A stretch of DNA of 64,000 bases from Alphaproteobacteria bacterium (GCA_009377375.1 WHUE01000006.1:21859-85858); one strand, 5' to 3'. Positions 29,417 through 38,578 are shown, counted from the stretch's first letter. Notes: generated from the sequence alone by a model not told the origin. Made by a program: numbers and translations.

Positions 29417-30457
29417 CTACTTCTTGCCTTCGTGATCGACGATGCCCCAGGCGGCGCGGTCGACGATCTTCTGCGGCACGTCCAGCGCGGCCTTGAAGTC
29501 GGTGATGACCTCGTTCCAACGCTGCGGGTTGAGCAGGATGCCGATCTTCTTCGCGTCGGCCTTCATCTGATCCGAGGTGGCGGCCTTCCAGAACGCATCG
29601 CGCATGATGGCGACCTGTTCCGTCGGCACCTTCGGGCCCAGCGTGAACGGGCGCGAGATTTCGGACGGGCCGTAGATGAACCGCATCACCTTGCGGTCGT
29701 CCTCGTTCCTGGCGAGGTCGTAGACCACCGGCGCGCCGCGGAAGGCCGGGTGCGGCTTCGATCCCATCTGCACGATGGGCACCAGCTTGCCGCTCTCCAT
29801 CTCCGCGCGCTGCGGCCCGAGCGCCAGCGACGCCCAGAAGGAGCAGGTCGCGTCGATCTCGCCCTTCTCCATCGCCAGGCGCTGGCTGGCCACGCCGCGG
29901 TATCCGGCGATGACTTTCAGCTTGTATCCGTTGAGGTTCTTCAGCAGCAGCGGCTGGATCGCCGAGGTCGCGGACTTGCCGCTGGCGCCGAAGATGATCT
30001 GGCGTTTCTCGGCGTCCTTGATCGACTTGATGCCGGACCGGTCCGACGCCACGCAGGATTGCGATTCCTGGCTGAGATTGCCCAGCCACTGAAACTTGAA
30101 CATGTCCCAGCGGGCCTGCTTCTTGCCCATCGCGGGCGCGGTGGCGTGGGCCGAGGCGGTCAGCAGAACGACTGTGCCGTCCTGCGGCGCCACGTTGTAG
30201 ACGTGGTTCACCGCCTTGTAGCCGCCGGCCCCGGGCATGTTCTGCACGATCACGCTGGGATTGTCCGGGGTGAAGTCGCCCAGGTGCCGCTCCAGCAGCC
30301 GCCCGAACGTGTCCGCGCCGCCGCCGGCGCCGAACCCGACGACGACCGTAACGGTCCTGCCCTGATAGAAGCCGGCCTCGGCCGGTGCCGCCGCCGCCGC
30401 GGCAACGGCCAGCGCCGCGGCGCCGAACGCGGCCGCGCGATTCCGCGATATATTCAT
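29417..30457 (-). CDS. Tripartite tricarboxylate transporter substrate-binding protein (TctC/Bug family)
   Basis: Signal peptide, GRTVTVVVGFGAGGGADTFGRLLERHLGDFTPDNPSVIVQNMPGAGGYKAVNHVYN. Confidence 0.9.
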   Translation of the reverse strand: MNISRNRAAAFGAAALAVAAAAAAPAEAGFYQGRTVTVVVGFGAGGGADTFGRLLERHLGDFTPDNPSVIVQNMPGAGGYKAVNHVYNVAPQDGTVVLLTASAHATAPAMGKKQARWDMFKFQWLGNLSQESQSCVASDRSGIKSIKDAEKRQIIFGASGKSATSAIQPLLLKNLNGYKLKVIAGYRGVASQRLAMEKGEIDATCSFWASLALGPQRAEMESGKLVPIVQMGSKPHPAFRGAPVVYDLARNEDDRKVMRFIYGPSEISRPFTLGPKVPTEQVAIMRDAFWKAATSDQMKADAKKIGILLNPQRWNEVITDFKAALDVPQKIVDRAAWGIVDHEGKK

Positions 30458-30897
30458 GTCCTTCTCCCGTCTGTCGGCGCACCGCTGCGGTCTTTTGCCG
30501 GTCGGCGTGCCTGGTTCCCTGTCTGCCCCGTTCCGGGGAAACCTCAGTTAATCACCGATACTGCCCGCCATGCAACCGGACCCGTCCGGCCCCCGCACTC
30601 GGAACCGTCACATGAAATTCATCGGCGGAGACGACGGAATCGCGCTCTGCGCCGCGTGTCTATTGTTGAGGAGGCGGTCCCGCGGAGAGCGACGGGCCGC
30701 CGGACGGAGAGGTTTCCTAAAGGGGGATGCCGGGATGGATCGCATGAAGAACGACGACGCCAGCGCGTGGCGCTGCGACGGGGATGCGCGGACAGTGAAC
30801 GTCCTGCGCAGCGCCCCCGGCGGCTGACCGGGACGCGCGGGTCCGCCTGCGCACCCCGCCGGGCTTCTCGGCATTCCTGTCAAGGATTCCCTTCCAA

Positions 30898-31665
30898 ATG
30901 GCAACCAGCATCGCCTTCAGCCCGGCCTTCCCCTACGCCCCGCCGCATGCGGAGGCGACCGCGCTTCTCGCCCCGGACGAGGAAACCGCCCTGATCCGCC
31001 AGTGGAAGGTCGAACATGACGAGCACGCCCTGCACAGGCTGATCCTGGCCCACGCGCCGCTGGTGGCGAAATGGGCCCGGCATTACCGCGCCTTCGGCGT
31101 CTCGGTCGAGGATCTGGTGCAGGAAGGGCAGCTCGGCCTGCTCAAGGCGGCGGAACGGTTCGACCCCGAGTTCGGCATCCGGTTTTCCGGCTATGCCGGG
31201 TTCTGGGTGCGCAGCGCCATCCGCAAGCACGTGCTCGGCAACCGGTCGATGGTCGCCCGCACGCGTGTCGGCCGCCCGACGGACGATCCGGACGGCAGGC
31301 GTCGCCCCACCTGGCCGCAGGCGGACGTGTCGTTGAACCAGCCGGCGGCGGAAACCGGCGAGGAGCGCGAGCGGCTGATCGCCGACGAGTCGGGGACGCC
31401 CGAGACGCATACCGTCGCCAGCGCCAACGAGCGCCAGCGCACCCGGCTGATCCGCGAGGCGCTGGAGTCGCTGGACGCGCGCGAGGTGAAGATTCTCCGC
31501 GCCCGCTGGCTGACCGACAGGCGCACGCCTCTGGTCGATCTCGGCCGGGAGCTCAACCTGACCGGCGAGCGCGTGCGCCAGCTGGAGCGTCGCGCCCTGG
31601 ACAAGCTTGCTGCGCTGCTGCGCGATCGTGTGCAGCGCGCCGCGGACCTGTTCGACGATGTTTAG
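30898..31665 (+). CDS. RpoH-like (sigma-32 group) alternative sigma factor, 255 aa
   Basis: Region 2 LILAHAPLVAKWARHYRAFGVSVEDLVQEGQLGLLKAAERFDPEFGIRFSGYAGFWVRSAIRKHVL; region 4 ALESLDAREVKILRARWLTDRRTPLVDLGRELNLTGERVRQLERRALDKLAALL; RpoH-box (QRKLFFNLR-type) not found. Confidence 0.88.
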   Translation: MATSIAFSPAFPYAPPHAEATALLAPDEETALIRQWKVEHDEHALHRLILAHAPLVAKWARHYRAFGVSVEDLVQEGQLGLLKAAERFDPEFGIRFSGYAGFWVRSAIRKHVLGNRSMVARTRVGRPTDDPDGRRRPTWPQADVSLNQPAAETGEERERLIADESGTPETHTVASANERQRTRLIREALESLDAREVKILRARWLTDRRTPLVDLGRELNLTGERVRQLERRALDKLAALLRDRVQRAADLFDDV

Positions 31666-31697
31666 GCGATTGCCGCCGGCTCGACCGGGGCCGGACG

Positions 31698-33134
31698 CTA
31701 CCGGTTGGCGACCTTCGAGATCGGCGGGGTGGCGACGAGTTGATCGCGCCGGGCTTCCCGCAGCGCGCGGAAGGCGATCAGCTCCGACCCCTTCAGCTTG
31801 CGCCCGGACGGCAGCTTGAGCCGCATCGGGTTGGTCTGCCGGCCTCCCACGTGAATTTCGTAATGCAGATGCGGGCCGGTGGACCGCCCGGTGGTGCCGA
31901 CATAGCCGATCACCTGCCCCTGCCTGACGCGGCTGCCGCGCTTCAGCCCGCGGGCGAAGCGGCTCATATGCGCGTAGGCGGTATCGAACCGGCCGTTGTG
32001 CCGGATGCGGATATACTTGCCGTAGCCGCCGTTGCGGCCGATCCGGTCGATCGAGCCGTTGCCGGCAGCATAGATCGGCGTGCCCGACGGCGCGGCGAAA
32101 TCGACGCCCTGGTGCACGCGGGTATAGCCGAGAATCGGGTGCTTCCGCCGGCCGAACCCGGAGGAAAGCCGCGCCCCGTCGATGGGCGTCTTCATCAGCG
32201 CCTTCTGCGCGCTCTGGCCGCTGGCGTCGAAATAGTCGATGTCGCCTCTGGCGCCCTTGAACCGGTATAGCGGGTATTTCTGCCCGCTCAGCGTCAGCTC
32301 GGCATAGACGATGTCGCCCCAGCGCGCGACTTCGCCGTCGGCATAGTGCATGCGCTCCACCATCACGTCGAAACGATCGCCGGGCTGGATGTCGCGCTGG
32401 AAATCGACGTCCCAGCTGTAGAGTCGGATCAGCTCCACCAGCACGCCGGCGGGCAGACCGGCCTTCTGGGCGGCGGTGTACAGGTTGGACTCGATCTCCC
32501 CGGCGGCGCGGACCTTGCGGGAATCGAGCTCGCGCTCTATCGCCTCGGCACGGAACCCGTCGGTGTCCTCGCGCATGACTACCACGGCGCGGTCGGCCTC
32601 GGCATCGAAGCGGAAACCGTCGAACCGCCGGTCCACGTCCTTCTCGCCCTCGGGGGTGAAGGTCACGGTGACAGCCTGCCCGGGCCGCAGGTCGCGCGGG
32701 TTGAACACGCCTTTCATGGCATCGATGGCGGCGTGGGCTTCGTTGCGGGCGACGCCGGCCCCGAGCATCAGCTTCATGAAGGTGTCGCCGCGCCTGGCCT
32801 CGACCACGCGCTCGACCTGCGAGGGACTCGCGTCCTCGGTGGTCTCTCCGCTCTCTCCGGGCAGGTTTCCCGGCCGCGTCTCGTCTTCCGGCGGCGTCAG
32901 CGCGGCGATCCCCAGCCCGAGGGGCGTTCCGCGCTCGGCATGGCTCTCGAACGGGGGGTCGAGATAGACCAGAAGCCCTGCCGCGACCAGAACCGCGACG
33001 GCTGCCACCTGACAGGGTTTGCGAAGACGCCTGGATTTTCTGTGCAACGCCGACAACTCGGTTCCTAGCCCCGCGACGACTGATCTTAACCATCGCGAAT
33101 ATAAATTAAATTTGGTTAACGATGTATTTAGCAT
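31698..33134 (-). CDS. M23-family murein metallopeptidase (MepM-like); start uncertain (33134 or nearby)
   Basis: HxxxD HQGVDFAAPSGTPIYAAGNG and HxH GPHLHYEIHVGG; N-terminal TM and OapA/LysM-like region. Confidence 0.88.
   Translation of the reverse strand: MLNTSLTKFNLYSRWLRSVVAGLGTELSALHRKSRRLRKPCQVAAVAVLVAAGLLVYLDPPFESHAERGTPLGLGIAALTPPEDETRPGNLPGESGETTEDASPSQVERVVEARRGDTFMKLMLGAGVARNEAHAAIDAMKGVFNPRDLRPGQAVTVTFTPEGEKDVDRRFDGFRFDAEADRAVVVMREDTDGFRAEAIERELDSRKVRAAGEIESNLYTAAQKAGLPAGVLVELIRLYSWDVDFQRDIQPGDRFDVMVERMHYADGEVARWGDIVYAELTLSGQKYPLYRFKGARGDIDYFDASGQSAQKALMKTPIDGARLSSGFGRRKHPILGYTRVHQGVDFAAPSGTPIYAAGNGSIDRIGRNGGYGKYIRIRHNGRFDTAYAHMSRFARGLKRGSRVRQGQVIGYVGTTGRSTGPHLHYEIHVGGRQTNPMRLKLPSGRKLKGSELIAFRALREARRDQLVATPPISKVANR
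33086..33120. promoter_or_regulatory. AT-rich dyad with CtrA-like half-site TTAACCAT and distal TGGTTAAC
   Basis: TTAACCA (33086-33092) and TGGTTAA (33113-33119) form a 7-bp inverted repeat in a locally AT-rich segment. Confidence 0.35.
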
Positions 33135-33225
33135 GCGAATCCAGAACATGAATGTCAACCGAAAATCCGGGAAATCCATATGCTTAGGGGCTTTTTCTCA
33201 TGCGCGACCGCGCGTGCGAAAAAAA

Positions 33226-33257
33226 CGTACACTTCGTATGGCTATACGTCGCCGTAT
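33226..33257. promoter_or_regulatory. Putative operator array: CGTAC-N4-CGTAT-N4-ATACG-N4-CGTAT
   Basis: Four CGTA(C/T)-type half-sites at an exact 9-bp period upstream of the FerB-like gene. Confidence 0.4.
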
Positions 33258-33369
33258 GGTAGGGTGCCGCGCTACATTGCAGGGAATCGGCGATTCAGGG
33301 GGGCGATCCGGCTCCGCCAGCAAGCCCGAGACGACAACCGCGAAACAAGGATGCGAGGAGAGACAGACA

Positions 33370-34263
33370 ATGGCGATAACCAAGCTCGAATGCGTAACCG
33401 TCGAAAAGCAGGACGGCATCACCTGGGTGATGCTGAACCGGCCGGAGAAGCGGAACGCGATGAGCCCGCAGCTGCACTACGAAATGGACGAGACGCTGCG
33501 CGACCTGGAAACTGACCCGGAAACCAAGGTGGTGGTGATCGGCGGCAACGGCGGCTATTTCAGCGCCGGGCAGGATCTGAAGATGTTCTTCCGCGAGAAC
33601 GAGAAGAACCCCGCCGGCCGCAAGCGCGCCGCCGAAGCCGCCAACCGCTGGCGCTGGGAAAGACTCTACAAGTACGACAAGCCGACGATCGCGATGGTCG
33701 AAGGCTACTGCGTCGGCGGCGCCTTCATGCAGCTTCTGGGCACCGACTTCGCCATCGCCGCCGAGGACACCGTGTTCTCGCTCAGTGAGGTCAACTGGGG
33801 CATCCTGCCGGGCGCGCTGGTCAGCAAGGTGGTCGCCGACGCGGTGCTGCCGCGCCACGCGCTTTATTACTGCTGCCTCGGCGAGGCGTTCGACGGCAAG
33901 GAGGCGGAGCGCATCGGCATGATCAATTTCGCCGTGCCGAAGAAGAAGCTCCGCGCCGAGACCATCAAGCTGGCGAAGAAGCTGATGGAAAAGTCGCCGG
34001 CGGTGCTGCGCGCCACCAAGCACGCGGTGCGCCAGGTCCGCACCATGGATTTCGACCAGTCCTACGATTACCTCGCCGCCAAGGGCCAGGCGATCAAGGT
34101 CGGCGATCCGGAGGATTCATACAACACCGGCCTGAAGCAGTTCCTGGACGAGAAGGCGTACAAGCCGACCTTCCAGTCGTTCAAGACGAAGGATGGCGGG
34201 GCGTCCAAGCCGGCGAAGGGCAAGAAGCCCCTCGCGAAGAAGAGCAAGGTGAAATCCGCCTGA
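33370..34263 (+). CDS. p-Hydroxycinnamoyl/feruloyl-CoA hydratase-lyase-like crotonase (FerB/HCHL-like) with Lys-rich C-terminal tail
   Basis: GITWVMLNRPEKRNAMSPQLHYEM, SAGQDLKMFFRE, KPTIAMVEGYCVGGAFMQLLGTDFAIAAEDTVFSLSEVNWGILPGALVSKVVADAV; tail SKPAKGKKPLAKKSKVKSA. Confidence 0.85.
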   Translation: MAITKLECVTVEKQDGITWVMLNRPEKRNAMSPQLHYEMDETLRDLETDPETKVVVIGGNGGYFSAGQDLKMFFRENEKNPAGRKRAAEAANRWRWERLYKYDKPTIAMVEGYCVGGAFMQLLGTDFAIAAEDTVFSLSEVNWGILPGALVSKVVADAVLPRHALYYCCLGEAFDGKEAERIGMINFAVPKKKLRAETIKLAKKLMEKSPAVLRATKHAVRQVRTMDFDQSYDYLAAKGQAIKVGDPEDSYNTGLKQFLDEKAYKPTFQSFKTKDGGASKPAKGKKPLAKKSKVKSA

Positions 34264-34442
34264 TCCCGATGATGCGGGCGTGCGCGGGCGTCGGCGCCCG
34301 CGCACGCGCTTCCGGAAACCTCCGCTCGCCTATGGCGTCGCCGGCAGCGCGTTCCCGCATTTCATGTTCGATACGATCGTCGCCGCGGTGTGGCGCCTGT
34401 CGATGCTTTTCCGGTAGGCTTTGCCGCAACGGATAAAAGGAA

Positions 34443-36542
34443 ATGGAGAAACAGGGAACAATGTTCCATTCGGCTGAGGCGTTCTTTCGGCCCAGGGCGG
34501 TGGCGCTGGTCGGCGCGTCCGAGACGGGCGGCGGCGGCTGGCCGCGGATGATCTACAACAACCTGGAATTCAAGGGCTTCCCGACGAAGCTCTATCTGAT
34601 CAACCCGCGCCGCGAAGAGCTGTGGGGCCGGAAGGTCTATCCGGATTTCGCCTCGCTGCCGGAGCCGGTGGACCTGGCGCTGACCATCGTGCCGGCGGAA
34701 GCGATTCCCGGCGTGCTGGTGGAAGGCGCCGATCACGGGCTCAAGGCGGCGCTGATCTACGCCGCCCGGTTCGGCGAAGGCGACGACCCGGAAGGCCGCA
34801 AGCGCGCCGACGCCGTCCGCGCGGTCTGCGACGAGAAGGGCCTCGTGGTCTGCGGGCCGAACTGCATGGGCGCGCTGGCGCTGACGGACGACCTTCTGTT
34901 CTACCCCGCGACCCGGGTGCGCGACCTGCCGAAGGGGGACATGGGCGTGGTGTTCCAGTCCGGCGGCACCTTCATGTTCTGGATGGAGCGCGCGGCGCAG
35001 CGCGGGCTCGGCATCTCCTACGCGGTGTCGTCCGGCAACGAGCTCAACCTCGACCTCGCCGACTACATCAACTTCCTCGTCGACGACCCGTCGACGCGCA
35101 TGATCGCCTGCATGGTCGAGGGCATCCGCCGCCCGGACGCCTTCATGGAGGCCGCGCGCCGCGCGCTGGCGGCGGAAAAGCCCATCCTGATGGTCAAGGT
35201 CGGGCGCAGCGCGGCGGGACAGGCGGCGGCGCGCAGCCATACCGGCGCGCTGGCCAGCGACGATGCGGTGTTCGAGGCGGTCTGCCGCCGCTATGGCGTG
35301 GTGCGCTGCCCGACGCTGGACCAGCTGGTAGAGACCGCGCTGGTATTCGCCCAGCGGCGCCTCCCGAAGGGACCGCGCATCGGCATGGCCGGGTTCTCCG
35401 GCGGCGGCAAGGGGCTGTTCCTCGATTATGCCGAGGACGAAGGCGCGAAGATCGCGACGCTGACGCCCGAGACGATCGCGAAGATCCGGCCGCAGATCGA
35501 CGAGGGAGTGCCGGCGGAAAACCCGCTCGATTGCGGCGCCGGCATTGCCTATCGCCACCACGATTTCAGCGCCGTCTGCCAGGACCTCGCGCGCGATCCC
35601 AACGTGGACATGATGGCGGTGCAGGGATCGCTGCCGCTGCGCGAGGACGATCCCTCCGATCCCACCGTGTTCTCCAAGATACTGGAATCGACGGACAAGC
35701 CGACGGTGGCCTATATGCGGGTCGCGCAGAACGTCACCGAGGCCGGGCGCGACTTCCAGAAGGCGGCGGGCGTGCCCTTCGTGATGGGCATCCAGGACGT
35801 GGTGCGCGCGCTGCGGGACCTCGCCGGCCATGCCGAGGCGCGGAAGCGCGGCGTCGCGCCGCTGCCCGCGTCCGCGGGAAAGCCGGCCGATCTGGAAGGC
35901 GAGGCGCTGGAGACGTTGCTCGCGGCGAAGGGGCTGACCCCGCCGAAAAGCGCCTTCGCGCCGAACGGCGCCGGCGCGGCCACGGCGGCGGCGGAGATCG
36001 GCTTTCCCGTCGTGCTCAAGATCGTCTCGCCCCAGGCCAGCCACAAGACCGAGGTCGGCGGCGTGTCGCTCAACCTCGCCGATGCGGCGGCGGTCGAGGC
36101 CGCCGCCGGGGCGATGGCCGCACGCCTGCACAAGGCGGACCCAAAGGCGAAGGTCGACGGCTTCCTCGTGCAGGAGATGGTGTCGGGGCTGGAGGTCATC
36201 ATCGGCTGCCGCGAGGACGCGCAGTTCGGCCCGATAATGATCGCCGGGCTCGGCGGCGTGCTGGTGGAGGCCATGCGCGACGTGTCGCTCCGCATGCTGC
36301 CGATCACGGAAGGGGATGCGCGCGCGATGCTGGACGGGCTGCGCGGCAAGGCGCTGCTCGGCGCGTTCCGCGGCACGCCCGCCCGCGACGTCGATGCGCT
36401 GGTGCGCGCCATGTGCGGGCTGTCCGACATCTTCCTCGCCCACCGCAACCATCTGGCCGATCTGGAGGTCAACCCGCTGATCGTGCTGGCGGAGGGCGCG
36501 GGCGTGCGCGCGGTGGACGTGCGCCCGGTGGCGAAGGGCTGA
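34443..36542 (+). CDS. ADP-forming acyl-CoA synthetase (FerA-like candidate); start could be 34461
   Basis: FFRPRAVALVGASETGGGGWPRMIYNNL (CoA-binding), RSHTGALASDDAVFEAVCRRYGVVR, C-terminal ATP-grasp FPVVLKIVSPQASHKTEVGGVSLNL. Confidence 0.9.
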   Translation: MEKQGTMFHSAEAFFRPRAVALVGASETGGGGWPRMIYNNLEFKGFPTKLYLINPRREELWGRKVYPDFASLPEPVDLALTIVPAEAIPGVLVEGADHGLKAALIYAARFGEGDDPEGRKRADAVRAVCDEKGLVVCGPNCMGALALTDDLLFYPATRVRDLPKGDMGVVFQSGGTFMFWMERAAQRGLGISYAVSSGNELNLDLADYINFLVDDPSTRMIACMVEGIRRPDAFMEAARRALAAEKPILMVKVGRSAAGQAAARSHTGALASDDAVFEAVCRRYGVVRCPTLDQLVETALVFAQRRLPKGPRIGMAGFSGGGKGLFLDYAEDEGAKIATLTPETIAKIRPQIDEGVPAENPLDCGAGIAYRHHDFSAVCQDLARDPNVDMMAVQGSLPLREDDPSDPTVFSKILESTDKPTVAYMRVAQNVTEAGRDFQKAAGVPFVMGIQDVVRALRDLAGHAEARKRGVAPLPASAGKPADLEGEALETLLAAKGLTPPKSAFAPNGAGAATAAAEIGFPVVLKIVSPQASHKTEVGGVSLNLADAAAVEAAAGAMAARLHKADPKAKVDGFLVQEMVSGLEVIIGCREDAQFGPIMIAGLGGVLVEAMRDVSLRMLPITEGDARAMLDGLRGKALLGAFRGTPARDVDALVRAMCGLSDIFLAHRNHLADLEVNPLIVLAEGAGVRAVDVRPVAKG

Positions 36543-36581
36543 ACGGAAAGATCGTACACAAGTCAGGAGAGGGTCCGCGTC

Positions 36582-37739
36582 ATGGATTACGAACTGCCCG
36601 AAGAGCTGCGCATGCTGAAGGAGACGGTGCGCCGCTTCGTCGACCGTGAGATCATTCCCATCGAGCGGGAGGCGTATGAGGGCCACAACCTGAAGAAGGA
36701 CGTCCGCGCGAAGCTGGAGGACAAGGCGAAGGAAATCGGCCTCTGGCAGTTCGACGTGCCGGAGGAATACGGCGGGCTCGGCATGGGCCTGCTCGCCAAA
36801 TGCGTCGTGTGGGAGGAGATGGGCCGCACCATCGCCATCCCGACGCGCGGGGGCAGCGTGTTCGGCCCCGCCGTCAGCCCGATCCTCTATCACCTGAACG
36901 ACCAGCAGAAGGAAAAGTACCTGTATCCCGTGCTCAAGGGCGAGAGCTGGGGATGCTTCGCCCAGACGGAGCCGGAGGCCGGCGGCGATCCGGGCGGGAT
37001 GCGCGCCACGGCCGTGCGCGACGGCGACGACTACGTCATCAACGGCTACAAGCGGTTCATCACCGGCGCCGACAAGGCCGATTTCGCCCAGGTGCTCGCC
37101 GCCACCGACCGCGAGAAGCGTTCGCGCGGCGGCATCTCGGCCTTCCTGGTCGACATGGACACGCCCGGCGTGAAGCTGGTGCGGCCGCAGGAAACGATGA
37201 TGGACGACCGGCCCTGGGAAATCTCCTTCGACGACGTGCGCGTGCCGGTCGCCAACCGCATCGGCGAGGAGGGCGACGGCTTCAAGTTCGGCCAGACCTG
37301 GATCACCGCCGGCCGCATGCGCCACGCCGCCCGCGGGCTGGGCGTGGCCGAGCGCTGCATGGAGCTCAGTGGCGCCTACGCCACCCAGCGCTCCACCTTC
37401 GGCGCCAAGCTGTCGGAACGCCAGGCGGTCCAGTTCATGATGGTGGACACCTGGATGGAGACCAAGTCTACCCGCGCGCTGGTGCTCAATACCGCCGCGC
37501 GCTGCGACGACGGCGGCGACATCCGCAGCGACTCCTACATGTGCAAGATCCTCGGCGACGAGCTGGCGTTCCGCGCCTGCGACAAGGCGATGCAGATCCA
37601 CGGCGGCATCGGCCTGACCACCGACCTGCCGATCGAGAAGCTGTGGCGCGATTCGCGCTCCATGGTCATCACCGAAGGCCCGCCGGAGATCCTGCGCATG
37701 GTGCTGGCCCGCGGCTTCTTCCGCGAATACGGAGGATAG
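36582..37739 (+). CDS. Acyl-CoA dehydrogenase
   Basis: FVDREIIPIEREAYE...CFAQTEPEAGGDPGGMRATAVRDGDDYVINGYKRFITGADKADF...QIHGGIGLTTDLPIEKLWRDSRSMVITEGPPEILRMVLARG. Confidence 0.95.
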   Translation: MDYELPEELRMLKETVRRFVDREIIPIEREAYEGHNLKKDVRAKLEDKAKEIGLWQFDVPEEYGGLGMGLLAKCVVWEEMGRTIAIPTRGGSVFGPAVSPILYHLNDQQKEKYLYPVLKGESWGCFAQTEPEAGGDPGGMRATAVRDGDDYVINGYKRFITGADKADFAQVLAATDREKRSRGGISAFLVDMDTPGVKLVRPQETMMDDRPWEISFDDVRVPVANRIGEEGDGFKFGQTWITAGRMRHAARGLGVAERCMELSGAYATQRSTFGAKLSERQAVQFMMVDTWMETKSTRALVLNTAARCDDGGDIRSDSYMCKILGDELAFRACDKAMQIHGGIGLTTDLPIEKLWRDSRSMVITEGPPEILRMVLARGFFREYGG

Positions 37740-37741
37740 CC

Positions 37742-38578
37742 ATGCCGATGCCCGACCCCCGGACGGTCCCGATCAGGGGACGCAGCCTCGCCTGGCGCGA
37801 GCGGGGGGAGGGCGCGGCGCTGGTGCTGATCCACGGCATCGGGGGCAGCTCGGAAAGCTGGGCGCCGCTGTTCGACCGGTTCTCTCGCGGCTACCGCGTG
37901 ATCGCGTGGGACGCGCCCGGGTACGGCGACTCCGAAACCGTGCCGGCCGGCGACTGCACCGCGGAAGGCTATGCCGCGCGGCTGGCGTCGCTGCTCGACA
38001 TGCGCGGCGTGACGACGGCCCATCTGGTCGGCCATTCGATCGGCGCGCCCATCGCCGCCGCGCTGTGGCAGGCGCGCGCCTCGCTCGTGGCGAGCCTGGC
38101 GCTGGTCCATCCCGTCGCGGGATTCGGCGCGCTGGAGGATGCGCATCGCGCGGAGCTGCGCGCCGCCCGGCTCGGGGATATCGCCGGCCGCAGCATGGGC
38201 GAGTTCGGCGTCCTGCGCGCGCCGCAGATTCTGGGCGGGCGCGCCGACGCCGCGGTGACGGCGGAAGTCGCCCGGATCATTGGCCGCATTCCGGAAACGG
38301 GGTACCGCGCGATGGTGGAGGTGATGGCCGCCGCCAACTTGGCCGCCGCGCTGCCGGGACTGGCCTCGCCCGCGCTGGTGATCGCCGGCGAGGACGACCC
38401 GGTCGCCCCGACCGAGGCCTGCCGCGCCATCGCCGCCGCGCTGCCGGACGCCGAATTCGATGCCTATGTCGGGATCGGCCACTACATGCCGCTGGAGGAC
38501 GCCCCCGCCTTCACCGCCCGGCTGGAAAAATTCCTCGGCCGCCACGGCGACGCGACCCGGTCCGCCACGTATCTCTAG
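37742..38578 (+). CDS. Alpha/beta hydrolase
   Basis: GAALVLIHGIGGSSESWAPLFDRFSRGYRVIAWDAPGYGDS; GHSIGAPIA; catalytic His GIGHYMPLEDAPAF. Confidence 0.92.
   Translation: MPMPDPRTVPIRGRSLAWRERGEGAALVLIHGIGGSSESWAPLFDRFSRGYRVIAWDAPGYGDSETVPAGDCTAEGYAARLASLLDMRGVTTAHLVGHSIGAPIAAALWQARASLVASLALVHPVAGFGALEDAHRAELRAARLGDIAGRSMGEFGVLRAPQILGGRADAAVTAEVARIIGRIPETGYRAMVEVMAAANLAAALPGLASPALVIAGEDDPVAPTEACRAIAAALPDAEFDAYVGIGHYMPLEDAPAFTARLEKFLGRHGDATRSATYL

Noticed and set aside
30570-30827. 85-aa ORF upstream of the sigma factor
   Set aside because: No recognisable motif or convincing start; probably non-coding leader sequence.
31840-31862. Second parS-like CACGTG site (CTCCCACGTGAATTT)
   Set aside because: Only the CACGTG core is present; flanks do not match, and it is inside the M23 coding sequence.
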